Source: Apium graveolens (Eukaryota; Streptophyta; Magnoliopsida; Apiales; Apiaceae). Taken from it: DNA of 64,000 nucleotides. Position 1 is the first letter of the stretch; every line of letters begins with the position of its first letter. Location of the stretch: the NCBI RefSeq assembly GCF_009905375.1, contig NC_133653.1, positions 92,553,671-92,617,670 of the forward strand. Reading direction: 5' to 3'. The notes under the pieces were generated by a model that worked only from the letters and a program-made list of their open reading frames with translations, was not told where the DNA came from and ran no database searches. Made by a program: the position numbers and the translations under genes. Of the stretch, positions 1 through 12,552 are shown in pieces.

Positions 1-763
1 TATTTAAGAAAAATTTAACTTTAAGAATTTTAAATTTTATGGAAAAAAATAACTCATAAAATAAAATTAGGTGTTACAGAAATTAGTCAAATGTTGAGTG
101 GCGACAGGAAGGAGGTAGAGGGTGAACTTGGTTTTTATTTCAAACAAACTCCCTGTGGCGATCAAACAGGTACTGTGCACCGTCTTTTGCAAACCGTGTG
201 TGGCGACTAGAGTAATAACTAATTGCAATACAAATCGCCACATAGAAGCTGTACGGCGACTACATGACACTGCAACAGGAGATTAAGAGTGTTATTTGTT
301 CACGCTGACATATCTGTTTATTTGCATAACCCCGCGAGTGACTGTCACAAGTAGAACACTACATTACAAATCCAGGCGCGTGCATTTAACAATCCTCCAG
401 GTTAACTGCCAGGCGAGTGTGTACTGGTTTTGCACCAAATGTGATTGCCGAGACAAAATTGGCAGCAAAAATAATTCTGAAAAACTGAAAGAAAAATACA
501 CATGAAAGAAATAAAAATAAATAAAAATAAATTTAAATTAAAAAATTTTATTTACTAAAATTTAAATAGTAAATTAATTTAGTTAAATTTATAAAATAAA
601 TTTATTTAAATTAAGTTCATAATAAGTTTATTTAAATTAAATTTATAAAATAAATTTTCTAAATTAAATTTACCAAATAAATTTATGTAAATGAAAAATA
701 AACAAAATAAATTATTTTTAAGGATCCTGATTTGTGTATCAATCAGTCTACTATGATACCAAT
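1..763 (-). mobile_element. SIRE-like copia leader (start of internal region), outer tandem unit
   Basis: This segment matches 24367-25124 almost base for base. In the right-hand copy that sequence lies just inside the 5' LTR, running from the primer-binding site towards gag. A degenerate tRNA-iMet primer-binding site on the minus strand lies at about 751-763, directly beside the LTR end at 764. Small open frames here (for example 296-505) recur as small frames in the other copy but match no protein family I know, so I treat them as non-coding. The internal region continues beyond the left edge of the window. Confidence 0.75.
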
Positions 764-2774
764 TGTCAGGTCCCGAATTATCGTAGAAGGGGGGTTGAAT
801 ACGATAATCACTAAATTGAAAATTCTTTCAAATTTTTAGCGGATATAAGATTTAGTGTTCGGTTAGTGGTTTCGTGTTTTTGATGTGAATAGTATTTGGA
901 ACAATAAAATGAGGAACACAAGATATTCGGGGAAGTATATATTCATATATAAATCCTCGAGGGGTGTTGCTATACTCCGGTAAATAAATTAACCGGCTAC
1001 AATCTAAGAACAACAAAGTTCCTAGCTTCTACAAAGATTTACAAATCAAATCCAATAAAATGATCTAGCTTTTGTTTGTCTAAGGATTTAATTACCGGGT
1101 AACGATTATAATGCCCCTATGAATATACAAGAATTAAATCGGGCATTATAAAATTACTCCGGTGAGAAGTTAAACGGATATAGAAAAAGCTTGAGCTTCT
1201 CTGAAAATCTTTGCTGCTAATTTTATCTCCTCTTGTTGGAGAAGAAGATAAAACTCAGAACAATACAACTGATTTCTTCTATTTCAGATGTGTGGACTTT
1301 ATATCAATTGAAATATGTGGCTCTGAATAAACCACATAAATTAATTAATAATTAATCAATAATGTTGTGGCTGATGTTTTTGTGGAGACCAAGGTAATAC
1401 AAGCTCTGTGGCGATCAAGAGTGATTTTTTCCTTGGAAAAATTCAAATCAATTCTCTATGGTGACCAAGGTGAACCTAGGGTGAATTTGCCGTAATAAAA
1501 ATTTAACCCATTTCTCTATGGCGATCAAGGTGAACCTAGGGTGAATTTGCCTTAGAAAAAATTTAACCCATTTATCTATGGCGACCAAGGTGAACCTAGG
1601 GTGAATTTGCCTTAGAAAAAATTCAAACCATTTCACTATGGCGACCAAGGTGAACCTAGGGTGAATTTGCCTTAAAAAAATCAACCCATTTTTCTATGGC
1701 GACCAAGGTGAACCTAGGGTGAATTTGCCTTAGAAAAAATTCAACCCATTTCTCTATTGCGACCAAGGTAAACCTAGGGTGAATTTGCCTTAGAAAAAAT
1801 TCAACCCATTTCTCTATGTCGATCAAAGGGATGAAAACTGCACTTGTAAAATTATTCTTGCTCTCATTTTTTCCATGAGTATCACACTAAGTCAAGATCA
1901 GTTCCTGTACTGAAATATTGGATTGTACATCCATGATACACCTTCTGAAGATCAATATACTGACCAAGATGACTCCTACTACAAGGTAGTGATCACCTTG
2001 ACTTAGTTTCTGTAGAGCATTGCATTTCCTGAGTTGTCCCATCTTTAAGTCTTCTCTCTTGAGTCTTCGTCTGAATCATAAAACCTGTATTCCTTGATAC
2101 AGATTCTCACTTAACAATCCTTCTAATGATAATACTCAGATTTCTTTCATAAAACTCTGACGACTAGCTCCGATTCTGGTCTTCGTATTATAGACTTGAT
2201 TACATTGTTAAGCTTGCCTCAACTTTATTGCTTTGTACACTGATTTTAAACAAACAGATGTACTTTCACTGGAATCCTTTCTGGTACTGTAGACAATGTC
2301 TAAATTGCTACTACAATCTTGAATACTTCATTCACTGTTCTTCACTGACGCTTGAACATATAAATGAACTTCTGTCAGTGTGTATAACTTCAAGACTGTA
2401 ATTGTCTTCTTTAACCTCTGTCTATACCATATTTTCTATTTTTCAGATTCCTATGCTTCATACACTGTCTATCTTCAATCAATGCCAATACACTGAAATC
2501 TTTTGGTAGCACTTACACACTGAATCTTCATCATTTCCGAAACCCTGAAAGTCTTTAACTTTTATTCTTCACTGAGGCATGAACATATTAATGAATTTCT
2601 TTCAGTGACCTGTAAACAGACTTCATGCCTTCTTCTAATCTTCTGATTCTTTGTATTTTCCTTGTCTTCATTCTTCCTGATTTCTTGTGTAGACGTAGTA
2701 TTATTAACCTGTCCTGTTTTAGTGTTGTTATCGTGTTTAGTTATCACGTAACTGTTCATACAGCTACGCAATCT
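764..2774 (-). mobile_element. LTR of SIRE/Maximus-like copia element (left copy, interrupted)
   Basis: Direct repeat of 25125-27155. On the minus strand the LTR ends in CCTAACA at 764. Its first bases were separated from the rest by the Athila insertion and now lie at 14007-14008, after the Athila target-site duplication. Uninterrupted length is about 2.01 kb, long for copia but normal for the SIRE/Maximus lineage. Visible parts are the U5 end with its run of C before the terminus, a 60-bp tandem array (1441-1830) and an AT-rich upstream part. There are many substitutions and small indels relative to the right copy, so the insertion is old. Confidence 0.8.
1441..1830. repeat. 60-bp tandem array inside left SIRE-like LTR
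   Basis: About six full units and a partial one. Each unit carries the core CTATGGCGACCAAGGTGAAC followed by a CTAGGGTGAATTTGCC segment. One minus-strand frame stays open through four units because 60 is a multiple of three, giving a 20-residue peptide repeat. That frame has no coding support. The same array occurs at the same place in the right LTR. Confidence 0.95.
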
Positions 2775-4196
2775 TGCTAGGGCGAAAACACGCGCTAATA
2801 ATACACGCAAGTATACGCGTTCGCAAGTAATATAGAATACTTCTAGTTCGTTCCCACAGAGACTCATACTAATTATTGTTCAATTAAACTCACTCACCAA
2901 TGTATGATTACTTCTCAATGTTAAGACACTAACACTTAGAATTGTTGACTAAATATTAACTAAAATTAACTACTAAAATTAACCACTTAATTAATACTTC
3001 GAATTACCAATATTAAAACACTCATGAGATCACAACTTCATTACTACTTCCTTCAATAGTTATTGTTATTACCCTTAGCATGCAATAGTGATGATATTAA
3101 TCAAATAACATGAAACTGATAAAAGCCAACTTTCATTGTACTAATACCATTCTACCAAACATCCACAATTAAGATAGAAGTTGAATAGGCTTCAATTATG
3201 TTGAGTCCCTATATGTCTACAGAAATTGACAACATAATGATTTAAGCACAAGTTATTTCTTTTGATTACACAGGGCGAATAAAACGGTTAGATTTACCCA
3301 CTAATCGTGCAACATCATACATGAACCTATGCTAGCATGGCAAGTTCTAAATCTCGAGATCCACCGTCGCTTCACAAGAGATTAACACCCTATCTTATAT
3401 GTTCGCGACGCACATAAGACAAATACGCACAACCAATACTAGATATCATACAATCATCACACACTAAGTTATTAAACCACTAACTAAAGAATTCCATAGT
3501 AAATCCGTTACAACCCCATGATCACGATTAGCCCATGATAGCACTTATTGTCATCATGGGTTCATATGAAAACATGATAAATAAACACAAGAGAATAATA
3601 ACTAAACTAATTATATTAAACCAGAGTACGTCACAAGAGTATATAGGTTCAAAGCAAGAAAACTAGCATCCAATGTTACAACGAAATAAAGAATCACAAG
3701 AAAATATGCTTCCTCTTCGTTGCGGTGTGCTAAAACGGTCTTCTTCCTTATCTCCTTCGCTCCTTGCTTAATACCAAGATCCAACCTTGTGAAAACGTCT
3801 CTAAATCTACTTATATAATAGTCCCATAAAACTCAGATTACATAGAAGTTGGAAGCCAAACAGAAGTACAAGTCTAAAACAAATTATTATTTTTCCCTGA
3901 GCGGCCGCTCAGCTTTCTGCGCGGCCGCTCAGCATAGCTGAGCGGGCGCTCAGGACCCTACTGGAAAATTCCTGAGTTTGCTCCGTTTCTTCGCTGTAAT
4001 CTGCCCCTTTCTTTCCTCTCGCAATGCTGAACACATGCCAAGGCTTATTCTTGATGATTACTCCTCTGAAATGCAACTATTACCCTGAAATGCACAAACA
4101 CTAAAAAAACGCATCAAATACACAAAATACTTGATTTCAAGACACCAATTTAAGCTATTTTAAGACGTTCTAAGTGGTATAAAATGCCACTTATCA
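2775..4196 (-). mobile_element. Athila 3' LTR
   Basis: 1422 bp, nearly identical to 12553-14001. On the minus strand it starts TGATAAGTGGC and ends at the TG dinucleotide at 2775-2776. It is 27 bp shorter than the 5' LTR, mostly because one copy of a GC-rich GCTCAGC/GCTGAGC palindromic module near 3895-3955 is missing. Confidence 0.93.
3893..3958. repeat. GC-rich palindromic module in Athila 3' LTR
   Basis: Contains GAGCGGCCGCTCAGC and AGCATAGCTGAGCGGGCGCT, which form nested inverted repeats around GCTCAGC/GCTGAGC. It stands out as a GC island in otherwise AT-rich LTR sequence. Related modules lie at 13680-13760 in the 5' LTR and at 6820-6903 inside the element. Confidence 0.85.
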
Positions 4197-5402
4197 CACC
4201 CCCAAACTTAAATCGATGCTTGTCCTCAAGCGTCACAGGCTCAAAAACAGATCAAAACATGCATGAATGCAATCTATATGACATGCAGCGATCCCCCTTA
4301 CTACGAACAAACCAACCAACTTACAACATCTCAACAAATGCAATTAGGCGACTAAAGATCAATCAAATCATGCCAACTAACATACAGCCAGAAATGTGGT
4401 GTGTGCAGATGCTTAACAGATATGCTTCAGAACTAAATCAATTATTATGACTCAACTATCATCAAGGCAATCACATGATTATACAAAGAATAAAAATTCT
4501 AGGCACAAAGTGACTTATAACACTACAAGAATTCTGGAGCTAATTACAGAATCATGCTTTTATTCATAACAGCAATGCTTATTTGACCGTGCAATGAGCG
4601 AGGTCCACAAAAGAATAATACAATGGTGTCCATGTAGCGAGCGTTAGGTTAGCAGATCCCAGACTCTAAAAGCCTTAGGCACTAGGCACAAAGTCCCCTA
4701 AGAACTTAATAACTCGAATACCAAAGAGCCCACTCGTGATCAATTATGCATAAACACATACTTCTTCTTTTTTTTTCCTTTTTTCTCCTTTTCTATTTTT
4801 TTTTCTTTTTTTTTCAAAATTTCTGAGCAAGTGCGTTTCGCTCCATCTTGCTCAACCCTAGACTACTCGCAGAAACCTACGAGCCGGCTACTAGCCAATT
4901 GACGCCTAGCCACAATTAGCAACAAATTCCTTTTTTTTTTACTCCATTTTTTTCTTTTCCATGCCTTTATCACTAAGAACATATTATCAAATTCTAAGCA
5001 TAATAATTAGATTAACCTCAAAAACAATCAGATCATAACAACAATCTAGTCCTTAAGCATTCTCTAAGACTTAGTGAAAATACAAGTGCTTCTAGCATGC
5101 ATATCAACCTACACGACTCAACATCACTTTAATGCCATCACTACACTCGCATCAACATCACAAATTAGTCGATAAATCATCGCAAAAGGGATCATGGCAT
5201 ATGCATGAGCTATATGATATGATAAACAAATAAAGCTATATATAAAAAAACTATATGGAAAAAATTATGCAACTATATGAACTAAACTATCATGAATATG
5301 CAGCTATATGACACACACACAAAATATTCATTAACTACCCCCCCCAAACTTAAAATCTTCACTGTCCCAAGTGAAGGTAGTAGAAAGGAACACAGGGTAT
5401 AC
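4197..5402 (-). other. Athila 3' untranslated region with two polypurine-tract-like motifs
   Basis: No coding sequence seen. Minus-strand AAGTTTGGGGG beside the LTR (4197-4212) is the expected polypurine tract. A second copy of the same motif with nine G residues lies at 5338-5352. Both are preceded on the minus strand by a similar CTTG(A)GGACA segment. T-rich stretches at 4763-4820 and 4927-4960 (A-rich on the element's strand) lie between them. Confidence 0.7.
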
Positions 5403-6555
5403 CTACTCGGAGTCATCATCATTATCACCCTCAGTGGGTGGAGTATCAGGCGGCAGGTATGCAGAGTCCTCACCAAAAACTGGCCACTGGATGTCAGCTT
5501 CAAGGCCCCGAAAAGCAGTCCCTAACGCAAGGGTGAGCTCCTGAGCAAACCTGCTCTGCGTCTCGTACATGGCATCCATCCGCCGTGACAGCCTCCTATA
5601 CTGGGTATCTGCCATCCCAGCACCAACCTGAGCTCTCAAAGAACCAGCCTCATCACGCCTAGGCCTAGCCATAGTAGCACCTCGTGCTGGACGCCCTCCT
5701 AGAAGACGATAACCCAGCCCATGCTCCTCGGGCTCACCACCGGTCCACTCCTGCATCCCATTCAGAGTCCCAGAATCAATCGGAGCGGCCGGCAACTGCA
5801 ACTGCTCATGAGACGGCCAGTTCACTCCCACTGCTCGGCAAAGCTTTATGACCGTGGATGCATAAGGGATGTTCATGTGTTTAGCTCCCCTCAAAAATTT
5901 CAGAATCCCTTGGTAGATCAACTCACCAAGGTCCACATAGTACTCCTCATTCAGAATTCCCCACAACTACCTCATGTGCGTGCGAAGAAGGCAGAATATT
6001 AGCACAAATAAACGCATTCCATGCACGGGCATACCTGTTCATAGCGATTGCCGGAAAGTGACGATACTCATTAGTTCCTGTCTTGAAGGTCCAAACTGTG
6101 CCCGGCCTACAGAGCATAGCACAAACCAAATCCAAGTCAAAATCCTCAGCAGTCTTCTCATTCCAGTTCTCCTCCTCGGGCTTCCTCTCTCGCTGCCCAA
6201 TCACACGGCGAATCTCCGCTCGGTGATAATCAACCGTCAGCCCTCGGACCACAGAAAACCCATTCTTCTCGGCCTTCGCGTTCGCATAGAAATCGCGAAC
6301 CACGCTCATCGGTACTGCTTCAGGCGACTCACAGAAAGCTATCCACCCCTTCTCAGCAATCATCGGTAGCAACTCACCATCCCTCCCCGATGGTAAAAAC
6401 CCCCTCTCCTTCAGAATCGGCTTCCCCCAAAGCCTAGTGTACTCCTCCTCCGCAGCTCTGTCATTCAACCGAGGCCTCGCAGTAGTACCCCTCGATGAAT
6501 CAGCACTAGGGACTTTGCTGCTCCTATCAATAGTCCTTGCTCTCTTGGGTGCCAT
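5403..6555 (-). pseudogene. Athila third reading frame, plant-transposon-protein-like, broken
   Basis: Two frames together cover about 385 codons. The first (6555-5947) starts with a clear ATG and a basic N-terminus (MAPKRAR). It contains KGWIAFCE, VVRDFYANA, VRGLTVDYH and ILPSSHAHEV, which resemble the 'putative plant transposon protein' domain common in plant gypsy elements. The second (about 5975-5403) continues the same domain with YVDLGELIYQGI and ends in an acidic tail. The break is near 5950-5975, and in the second frame an in-frame TAG lies just upstream. The frame sits where other Athila elements carry an env-like gene, but no signal peptide or membrane segment is seen, so an envelope function is not supported. 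Confidence 0.65.
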
Positions 6556-6670
6556 TGAATCTGAATAAAAGTGCTTGAGAATAGTGTTTTTGTGTTTGGG
6601 AGAGAGTTTGAGTGTAGAAAGTGCGTGGGAGATGTATGGGATAGGTGTATATATATATAGGGTATGGATT
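6556..6670 (-). promoter_or_regulatory. Promoter-like region of Athila third reading frame
   Basis: On the minus strand a TATATATATA stretch (about 6647-6659) is followed by some 90 bases of C/T-rich, leader-like sequence and then the ATG at 6555. This is the usual layout of a plant TATA promoter with a short 5' leader. It is inferred from sequence only. Confidence 0.45.
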
Positions 6671-7059
6671 AGGTTAAAATTAGATTAGGAGTGGGTTTGA
6701 GGGATAAAATCATGGGGTAATGGGAAAAGAAATCGTGGGTAATTGGGCTGTAATTTATTTTTTTGATTTTCTGATTTTTTTGGATTTTTATTGAACTTAA
6801 AAAAAATTCTCACAGTCGACCCCTGACCGGTCGCTCAGCAAAGCTCAGCGGGCACTCAGCTTGCTGAGCGGTCGCTCAGCAGAGCTGAGCGGGCGCTCAG
6901 GGGGTCTCTGGAATTATTTTTTTTCGAGCCCGGTTTTTCTGATTTTTTTGTGGTTTTGGATAGGTTATTAACTTTTAAGGGTTCCTGTAACAACAAATCA
7001 TGGGTTGCCTCCCACGCAGCGCTTCTTTTTCGTCATTAGCTTGACCTTGCGTACCTTCC
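6671..7059 (-). other. Athila spacer between integrase and third frame, with GC palindromes
   Basis: Non-coding spacer after the integrase stop at 7060. Positions 6820-6903 carry four GCTCAGC/GCTGAGC modules of the type also present in the LTRs (GACCGGTCGCTCAGC, GCTGAGCGGGCGCTCAG). Nothing else is recognised. Confidence 0.6.
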
Positions 7060-10000
7060 TTACGTTGACAATAAAACGGCACTAACCACTTCTCGGTTTA
7101 CCGTGTCCCTATAGTAGTGCTTCGAACGCTGACCATTAACCTTGAATGCTTGGTCCAGATCATTCTCAAAAATCTCCACCGCTCCATGTGGAAACACAGT
7201 TTTGACCGTAAAAGGCCCAGACCACCTTGATTTCAACTTTCCAGGAAAAAGTCGGAGACGAGAGTTGAATAAGAGAACTTGTTGCCCCGGCATGAATAAC
7301 TTAGGATGTAGCTTCCTATCATGCCACCTTTTCACCTTTTCCTTGTACATTTTGTTATTCTCGTACGCTTGGAGTCGAAATTCATCAAGTTCATTAAGCT
7401 GAAGCATTCTCTTCTTACCAGCTGCATCTAAATCCAGGTTCAACTTTTTCAACGCCCAATAGGCCTTATGCTCCAGCTCCGCAGGTAAATGACATCCCTT
7501 ACCATACACCAGTTGAAATGGGGACATACCAAGTGGAGTTTTGTATGATGTTCTGTAAGCCCAAACAGCTTCATCGAGCTTTAAAGACCAATCCTTCCTT
7601 AACGGACAAACAACCTTCTCTAGAATGCGCTTGATCTCTCTGTTAGACACTTTCGCTTGACCATTTGTTTGCGGATGATAGGCAGTAGCAACTCGGTGAT
7701 TCACATTATAACGCTACATCATAGAAGTGAACTTACGGTTGCAGAAATGCGACCCTTCATCACTTATGATTACCCGAGGCATTCCAAACCTTGTGAAAAT
7801 CTGCTTATAAAGAAAATTCAACACTCCCTTTGCATCATTTGTCGGTAGAGCTTTGACTTCTACCCATTTTGAGACATAATCGACTGCCAGCAAGATGTAC
7901 TGATTATTGCATGGCGAGACAAAAGGCCCCATGAAATCGATTCCCCAAACATCAAAAACCTCGACTTAAAGCATCACATTTAACGACATCTCATCCTTTC
8001 TCGTCAAATTTCCCACTCTTTGGCAACGATCACACCTTAAAATAAACTGATGAGCATCCTTAAACAAAGTAGGCCAGAAAAAACCTGCTTGCAGAATACG
8101 AGCTGCCGTCTTCTCACCACCATAAACTGTGGAGTGGCAGTCTCGTATTATCCCATCCGTCTCACAGAACGGGATACATCTCTTGATGATCTGGTCAGCT
8201 CCCTGTCTAAACAAATATGGTTCATCCCACATATACCACTTCACCTCATGCAGAAACTTCTTCTTTTGAGCTGGGGTCAAATTAGGAGGCATTATATTGC
8301 TGACAAGATAGTTTACAATATCTGCAAACCATGGCTCTTCCTCCTGAACTGCGAACAACTGCTCATCCGGAAAAGATTCGTTGATCAATGTCTTATCCTG
8401 TGAAGTAGACTCGGGATTCTCCAATCTAGAGAGATAGTCAGCTACTTGATTCTCAGTACCTTTTCGATCCTTGATCTCTAACTCAAATTCCTGAAGTAAG
8501 AGCACCCAACGAATGAGTCTCGGCTTCGAATCCTTCTTGGAAACCAAATAGCGAATGGCCGCATGATCAGTGAATACTGTCACTTTTGTCCCAAGCAGAT
8601 AGGATCGAAATTTCTCGAAACCAAAGACTATAGCCAAGAGCTACTTCTTCGTAGTGGTGTAGTTCATTTGGGCCCCATTTAAGGTCTTAATAGCATAGTA
8701 GACCACATGAAAGAGATTATTCTTGCGCTGCCCAAGAACTGCACCTACTGCATAATCACTTGCATCACACATCATCTCAAAAGGCTCTGTCCAATCCAGT
8801 GATGTAATAACTGACGCAGTGATTAAACTCTTCTTCCGAGTCTCGAATGCCGTCAAACATTCATCATCAAATTTGAAAGATACATCTTTCTCAAGCAAGT
8901 TGCACAACGGCTTAGATATCTTTGAAAAGTCCTTGATGAACCGCCGATAAAAACCCGCATGACCAAGAAAACTACGGATTCCTTTCACAGAAATAGGTGG
9001 TGGAAGATTTTCAATGACTCCCACCTTGGCTTTATCCACCTCAAGACCCTTGCTAGAGACCTTATGCCCAAGAATAATGCCTTCACGCACCATAAAATGA
9101 CATTTCTCCCAATTGAGCACCAAATTAGTTTCCACACACCTTTTGAGCATGGCACGAAGATTATTCAAACATTCATCATATGAGTGTCCAAAGACGGAGA
9201 AGTCGTCCATGAACACCTCAACATTATTCCCAATCATGTCAAAGAATATAGCCATCATACATCTCTGAAAAGTGGCCGGTGCGCCACATAACCCAAACGA
9301 AACTCTGCGAAAAGTAAACGTGCCAAATGGACAAGTGAAGGTAGTCTTTTCTTGGTCCTCTGGTGCAATACAAATCTGATTATACCCTGAATAGCCATCC
9401 AGAAGACAATAATACTCATGACCAGCCAACCTGTCAAGCATCTGATCAATAAATGGAAGAGGGAAGTGATCCTTCCACGTGGCCTTGTTCAACTTTCGGT
9501 AATCCATGCATACTCTCCATCCTGTAACTGTTCGAGTGGGGATGAGCTCATTCTTCTGATTTTCTACCACAGTGATACCTCCCTTCTTAGGCACACATTG
9601 TACGGGGCTCACCCAATAACTGTCAGAAATAAGATAAATGATGCCTGTATCCAGCCATTTCAGAATTTCTTTCTTCACCACCTCCTTCATGATAGGATTA
9701 AGTTCGCGCTGCTGCTCGACAGTTGGCTTACTACCATCCTCTAGCAGAATCTTATGCATACAATATGAAGGGCTGATCCCTTTGATGTCTGCTATGGTCC
9801 ATCCAATAGCTGATTTGAATTCTCTCAAAATCCTTAAGGGCTTGTCTTCCTCACTACCTGAAAGGTCAGATGCAATAATAACAGGTAAAGTAGATGCATC
9901 ACCTAAAAAAGCATACCTCAAGTGTTCAGGTAATGGCTTGAGCTCCAAGGTAGGTGTTTCCTCACTTGATGGTTTGAGCTTTCCTTCAGCATTCTTGAGG

Positions 10001-10548
10001 TCAGAAGTACCAAGAGATTCAAATGGCATGTCCAGCTTTCGCCTCCAGGGAGAAGCGTTCAAATATTGTAATTGCTCGTTGCCATCTTCATCATCACTGT
10101 CAAAATCCCCCACTAAGGCCTTTTCTAATGCATCAGACATTAGCATATGATCGAGTTCTGAAGTAACCGCAGAATCAATCACATCCACTTTTAAGCACTC
10201 CTCATCTTATGTAGGGAATTTCATTGCTTTGAATACATTGAAGGTCACATCCTGATCCTGCACCCGCATAGTAAGTTCACCTTTCTGCACATCTATAAAG
10301 GTACGGCCAGTAGCCAAGAAAGGTCTTCCCAAGATTATGGGAATCTTCTTATCTTCCTCAAAATCCAGAATGACAAAGTCTGCAGGAAAGAAGAGCTTAT
10401 CCACCTTGACTAGCACATCCTCCACTATACCCCTTGGGTAAGTAATAGAACGATCTGCCAATTGTAGAGACATGTAGGTAGGTTTTGGATCAGGAAAATC
10501 CAACTTTTTAATGATTGACAATGGCATCAGATTGATGCTTGCTCCCAA
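7060..10548 (-). pseudogene. Athila pol: protease, reverse transcriptase, RNase H, integrase
   Basis: A single frame spans the whole interval and is broken only by in-frame stops at 10207, 8641, 7966 and 7714. Protease near 10548 has the DLGAS active-site variant (its D-L lies just upstream) and an IILGRPFL motif. RT has WRVCMDYRKLN, YSGYNQI, SFGLCGAPATF and the catalytic FMDDFSVF. RNase H shows MCDASDYAVGAVLGQ and a [10 protein letters not shown] segment. Integrase has the zinc-binding H-H-C-C region (CDRCQ), DFMGPF (two bases of context from a stop) and AYHPQTNGQ. The FMDD box, PATF motif and integrase tail (GAVEIFEND) are typical of Athila. It would make the replication enzymes but is not translatable as it stands. 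Confidence 0.9.
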
Positions 10549-12280
10549 ATCACAAAGGCACTTGTCAAACGATAACTTGCCAATGGTGCAAGGAATGGTG
10601 AAGCTACCTGGATCTTTAAGCTTTGGAGGTAACTTTTATTGCAGCACAACGCTGCATTCTTCCGTTAGAGCAACGGTCTCAAGGTCATCCAGTTTCACCT
10701 TCCTTGAAAGAATACTCTTCATAACTTTGCATAACTAGGCATTTGCTCCAGAGCCTCAGCGAAAGGTATATTGATGTGAAGTTTCTTGAACACCTCAAGA
10801 AACTTACCGAACTGCTTATCCAGCTTTTGTTGTTGCAAGCTCTTAGGGAAAGGTGGTGGAGGATAGAGCTGTTTCTCCCCTGTATTACCCTCAGGCAGAG
10901 TGTGTTCAACAGTAGTCTTCCTTGGTTCCGCCGTTTTCTCCTTTTGCTTAGCTTCTTCATCTCTAACTTCAGCTTTTCCTTCTTTTGCCTTTTCATCATC
11001 AGCAACTTTCCCAGACCTTAAGTTAATAGCCTTTACTTGCTCTTTAGCTTCCTTCCTACCTGGCACTTCCGTGTCACTGGGAAATGTTCCAGGTTGACGA
11101 TTGAGCACTGCATTGGCTATTTGACCGATTTGATTTTCCAAGGTCTTGATAGAAACCGCCTGACTCTTGTATAACAGCTTAAGTTCCTCAAAATCAGCAC
11201 TAGTAGATGCAGCTGCACTTCCCTGTTGAGGATATGATTGCCTTTGAGCATACTGCTGTGGTTGCTGGAATCCAGGTGGATTGAACTGTTTACTCACACC
11301 TTGCTGATATGGTGGCTGAATAGCATTCTGATTATTACCCCAGCTGAAATTTGGATGATTTCTGTTGTTAGGATGATAAGTAGCTGGCACAGGCTGCTGT
11401 TGTCGCTGATAATTGTTCACATACTGAACAGATTCGTTGACGAGAGAACACTGATACGTAGCATGAGAACCTGTACAAAGCTCACAGACCATAGCTATTT
11501 GATTGACTCCATATGTAGCTAGAGAATCGACCTTCATAGACAGCGCTTGGAGCTGCGCTGCAATAGCGGTGGCTGCATCGACTTCCAGAATACCTGCTAC
11601 CTTCCCAGGCATCATCCTCTGGGTTGGGTTTTGATGCTAATTGCACCCATAGTCTCGATAAGATTATAAGCCTCAGTATAGCTTTTGGCCCACAAGGTGC
11701 CTCGAGCTGCTGCATCGAGCATGGGCCGAGATTGGGCCCCCAAACCATTATAGAAACCAGTGATCACCATCCAATCGGGCATTCCATGATATGGACACTT
11801 TCTCAACATTTCCTTGTAGCGTTCCCAAGCTTCACACATAGATTCTGTAGGTTGCTGTGCAAACTGAGTAAGAGCACTTCGCACAGCAGCAGTCTTTGCT
11901 ATTGGATAAAACTTCACCAGAAACTTTTGCACAAGATCTTGCCAAGTAGTGATGGACCCAGCTGGTTCAGAATGTAACCAGTCCTTAGCTATATCCCTCA
12001 GTGAGAATGGGAAAATCCTCAGCTTGATAGCCTCATCAGTCACGCCATTATACTTGAAAGTACTGCAGATCTCGACAAAATTCCTTATGTGCATGTTGGG
12101 GTCTTCAGTCACAGCTCCTCCAAAAGAAACAAAATTCTGCACCATCTGAATATTGCTTGGCTTGATTTCAAAGGTGTTAGCTTGAATAGCCGGATGAAGA
12201 ATGCTTGACTGAATGTCATCAATTTTAGGCCGAGAAAAGTCCATAAGAGCTGGATCTGCCTGAACAATATGATCACCCAT
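10549..12280 (-). pseudogene. Athila gag, frameshifted
   Basis: The first frame (12280-11612, 222 codons, start MGDHIVQ) holds the retrotransposon gag core: FPFSLRDIAKDWL, WQDLVQKFLVKFYP, ESMCEAWERYKEMLRKCP. The frame shifts at about 11612-11615 into a second part (11615-10719) with a C-x2-C...H...C knuckle (CELCTGSHATYQC), a Q/N/P-rich linker and a lysine/glutamate-rich tail. A second shift near 10720 puts the sequence leading to protease in another frame, which has an extra stop near 10635. The product would be the nucleocapsid polyprotein. Confidence 0.88.
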
Positions 12281-12528
12281 GATTACTGGTTCTTTCTACT
12301 CACTATCTGAATCCGAATCTTCAAAATCTATCTTCTCCGGAATATCAAGAACTTCGTCTGTCTCCTCAGCTGTATCTAAAGTCCTCTTACGAGTACGAGA
12401 ACGAGTTTGCATAAACTCTCGCTAAAGTACCTGAAACACAACCAGAACAATAAGTAACTAATACGTCTTAATCACTGAGTCCTAACGACCAATGATGGTA
12501 AGTACATAAACTAAACAAATATGCCGAG
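12281..12528 (-). other. Athila 5' leader before gag
   Basis: Short non-coding stretch between primer-binding site and gag start. It has an upstream minus-strand frame around 12410-12290 rich in E/S/D codons but no recognisable domain. Confidence 0.5.
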
Positions 12529-12546
12529 TCCCCGGCAGCGGCGCCA
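12529..12546 (-). promoter_or_regulatory. Athila primer-binding site (tRNA-Asp type)
   Basis: Minus strand reads TGGCGCCGCTGCCGGGGA six bases inside the 5' LTR end (12553). It matches the 3' end of plant tRNA-Asp as used by Athila and related gypsy elements, with one difference from the usual sequence. Confidence 0.85.
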
Positions 12547-12552
12547 AAAACT

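Noticed and set aside
1448..1684. Minus-strand frame with FLRQIHPRFTLVAI repeats
   Set aside because: A product of the 60-bp tandem array staying in frame. It is non-coding LTR sequence.
1441..1830. CRISPR-like regular repeats
   Set aside because: The units are contiguous 60-bp tandem copies with no unique spacers, inside a plant LTR, and the same array is in the partner LTR.
5403..6555. Retroviral envelope gene in Athila
   Set aside because: Its position fits, but there is no signal peptide, membrane span or cleavage site, and the motifs fit a plant transposon-protein domain better.
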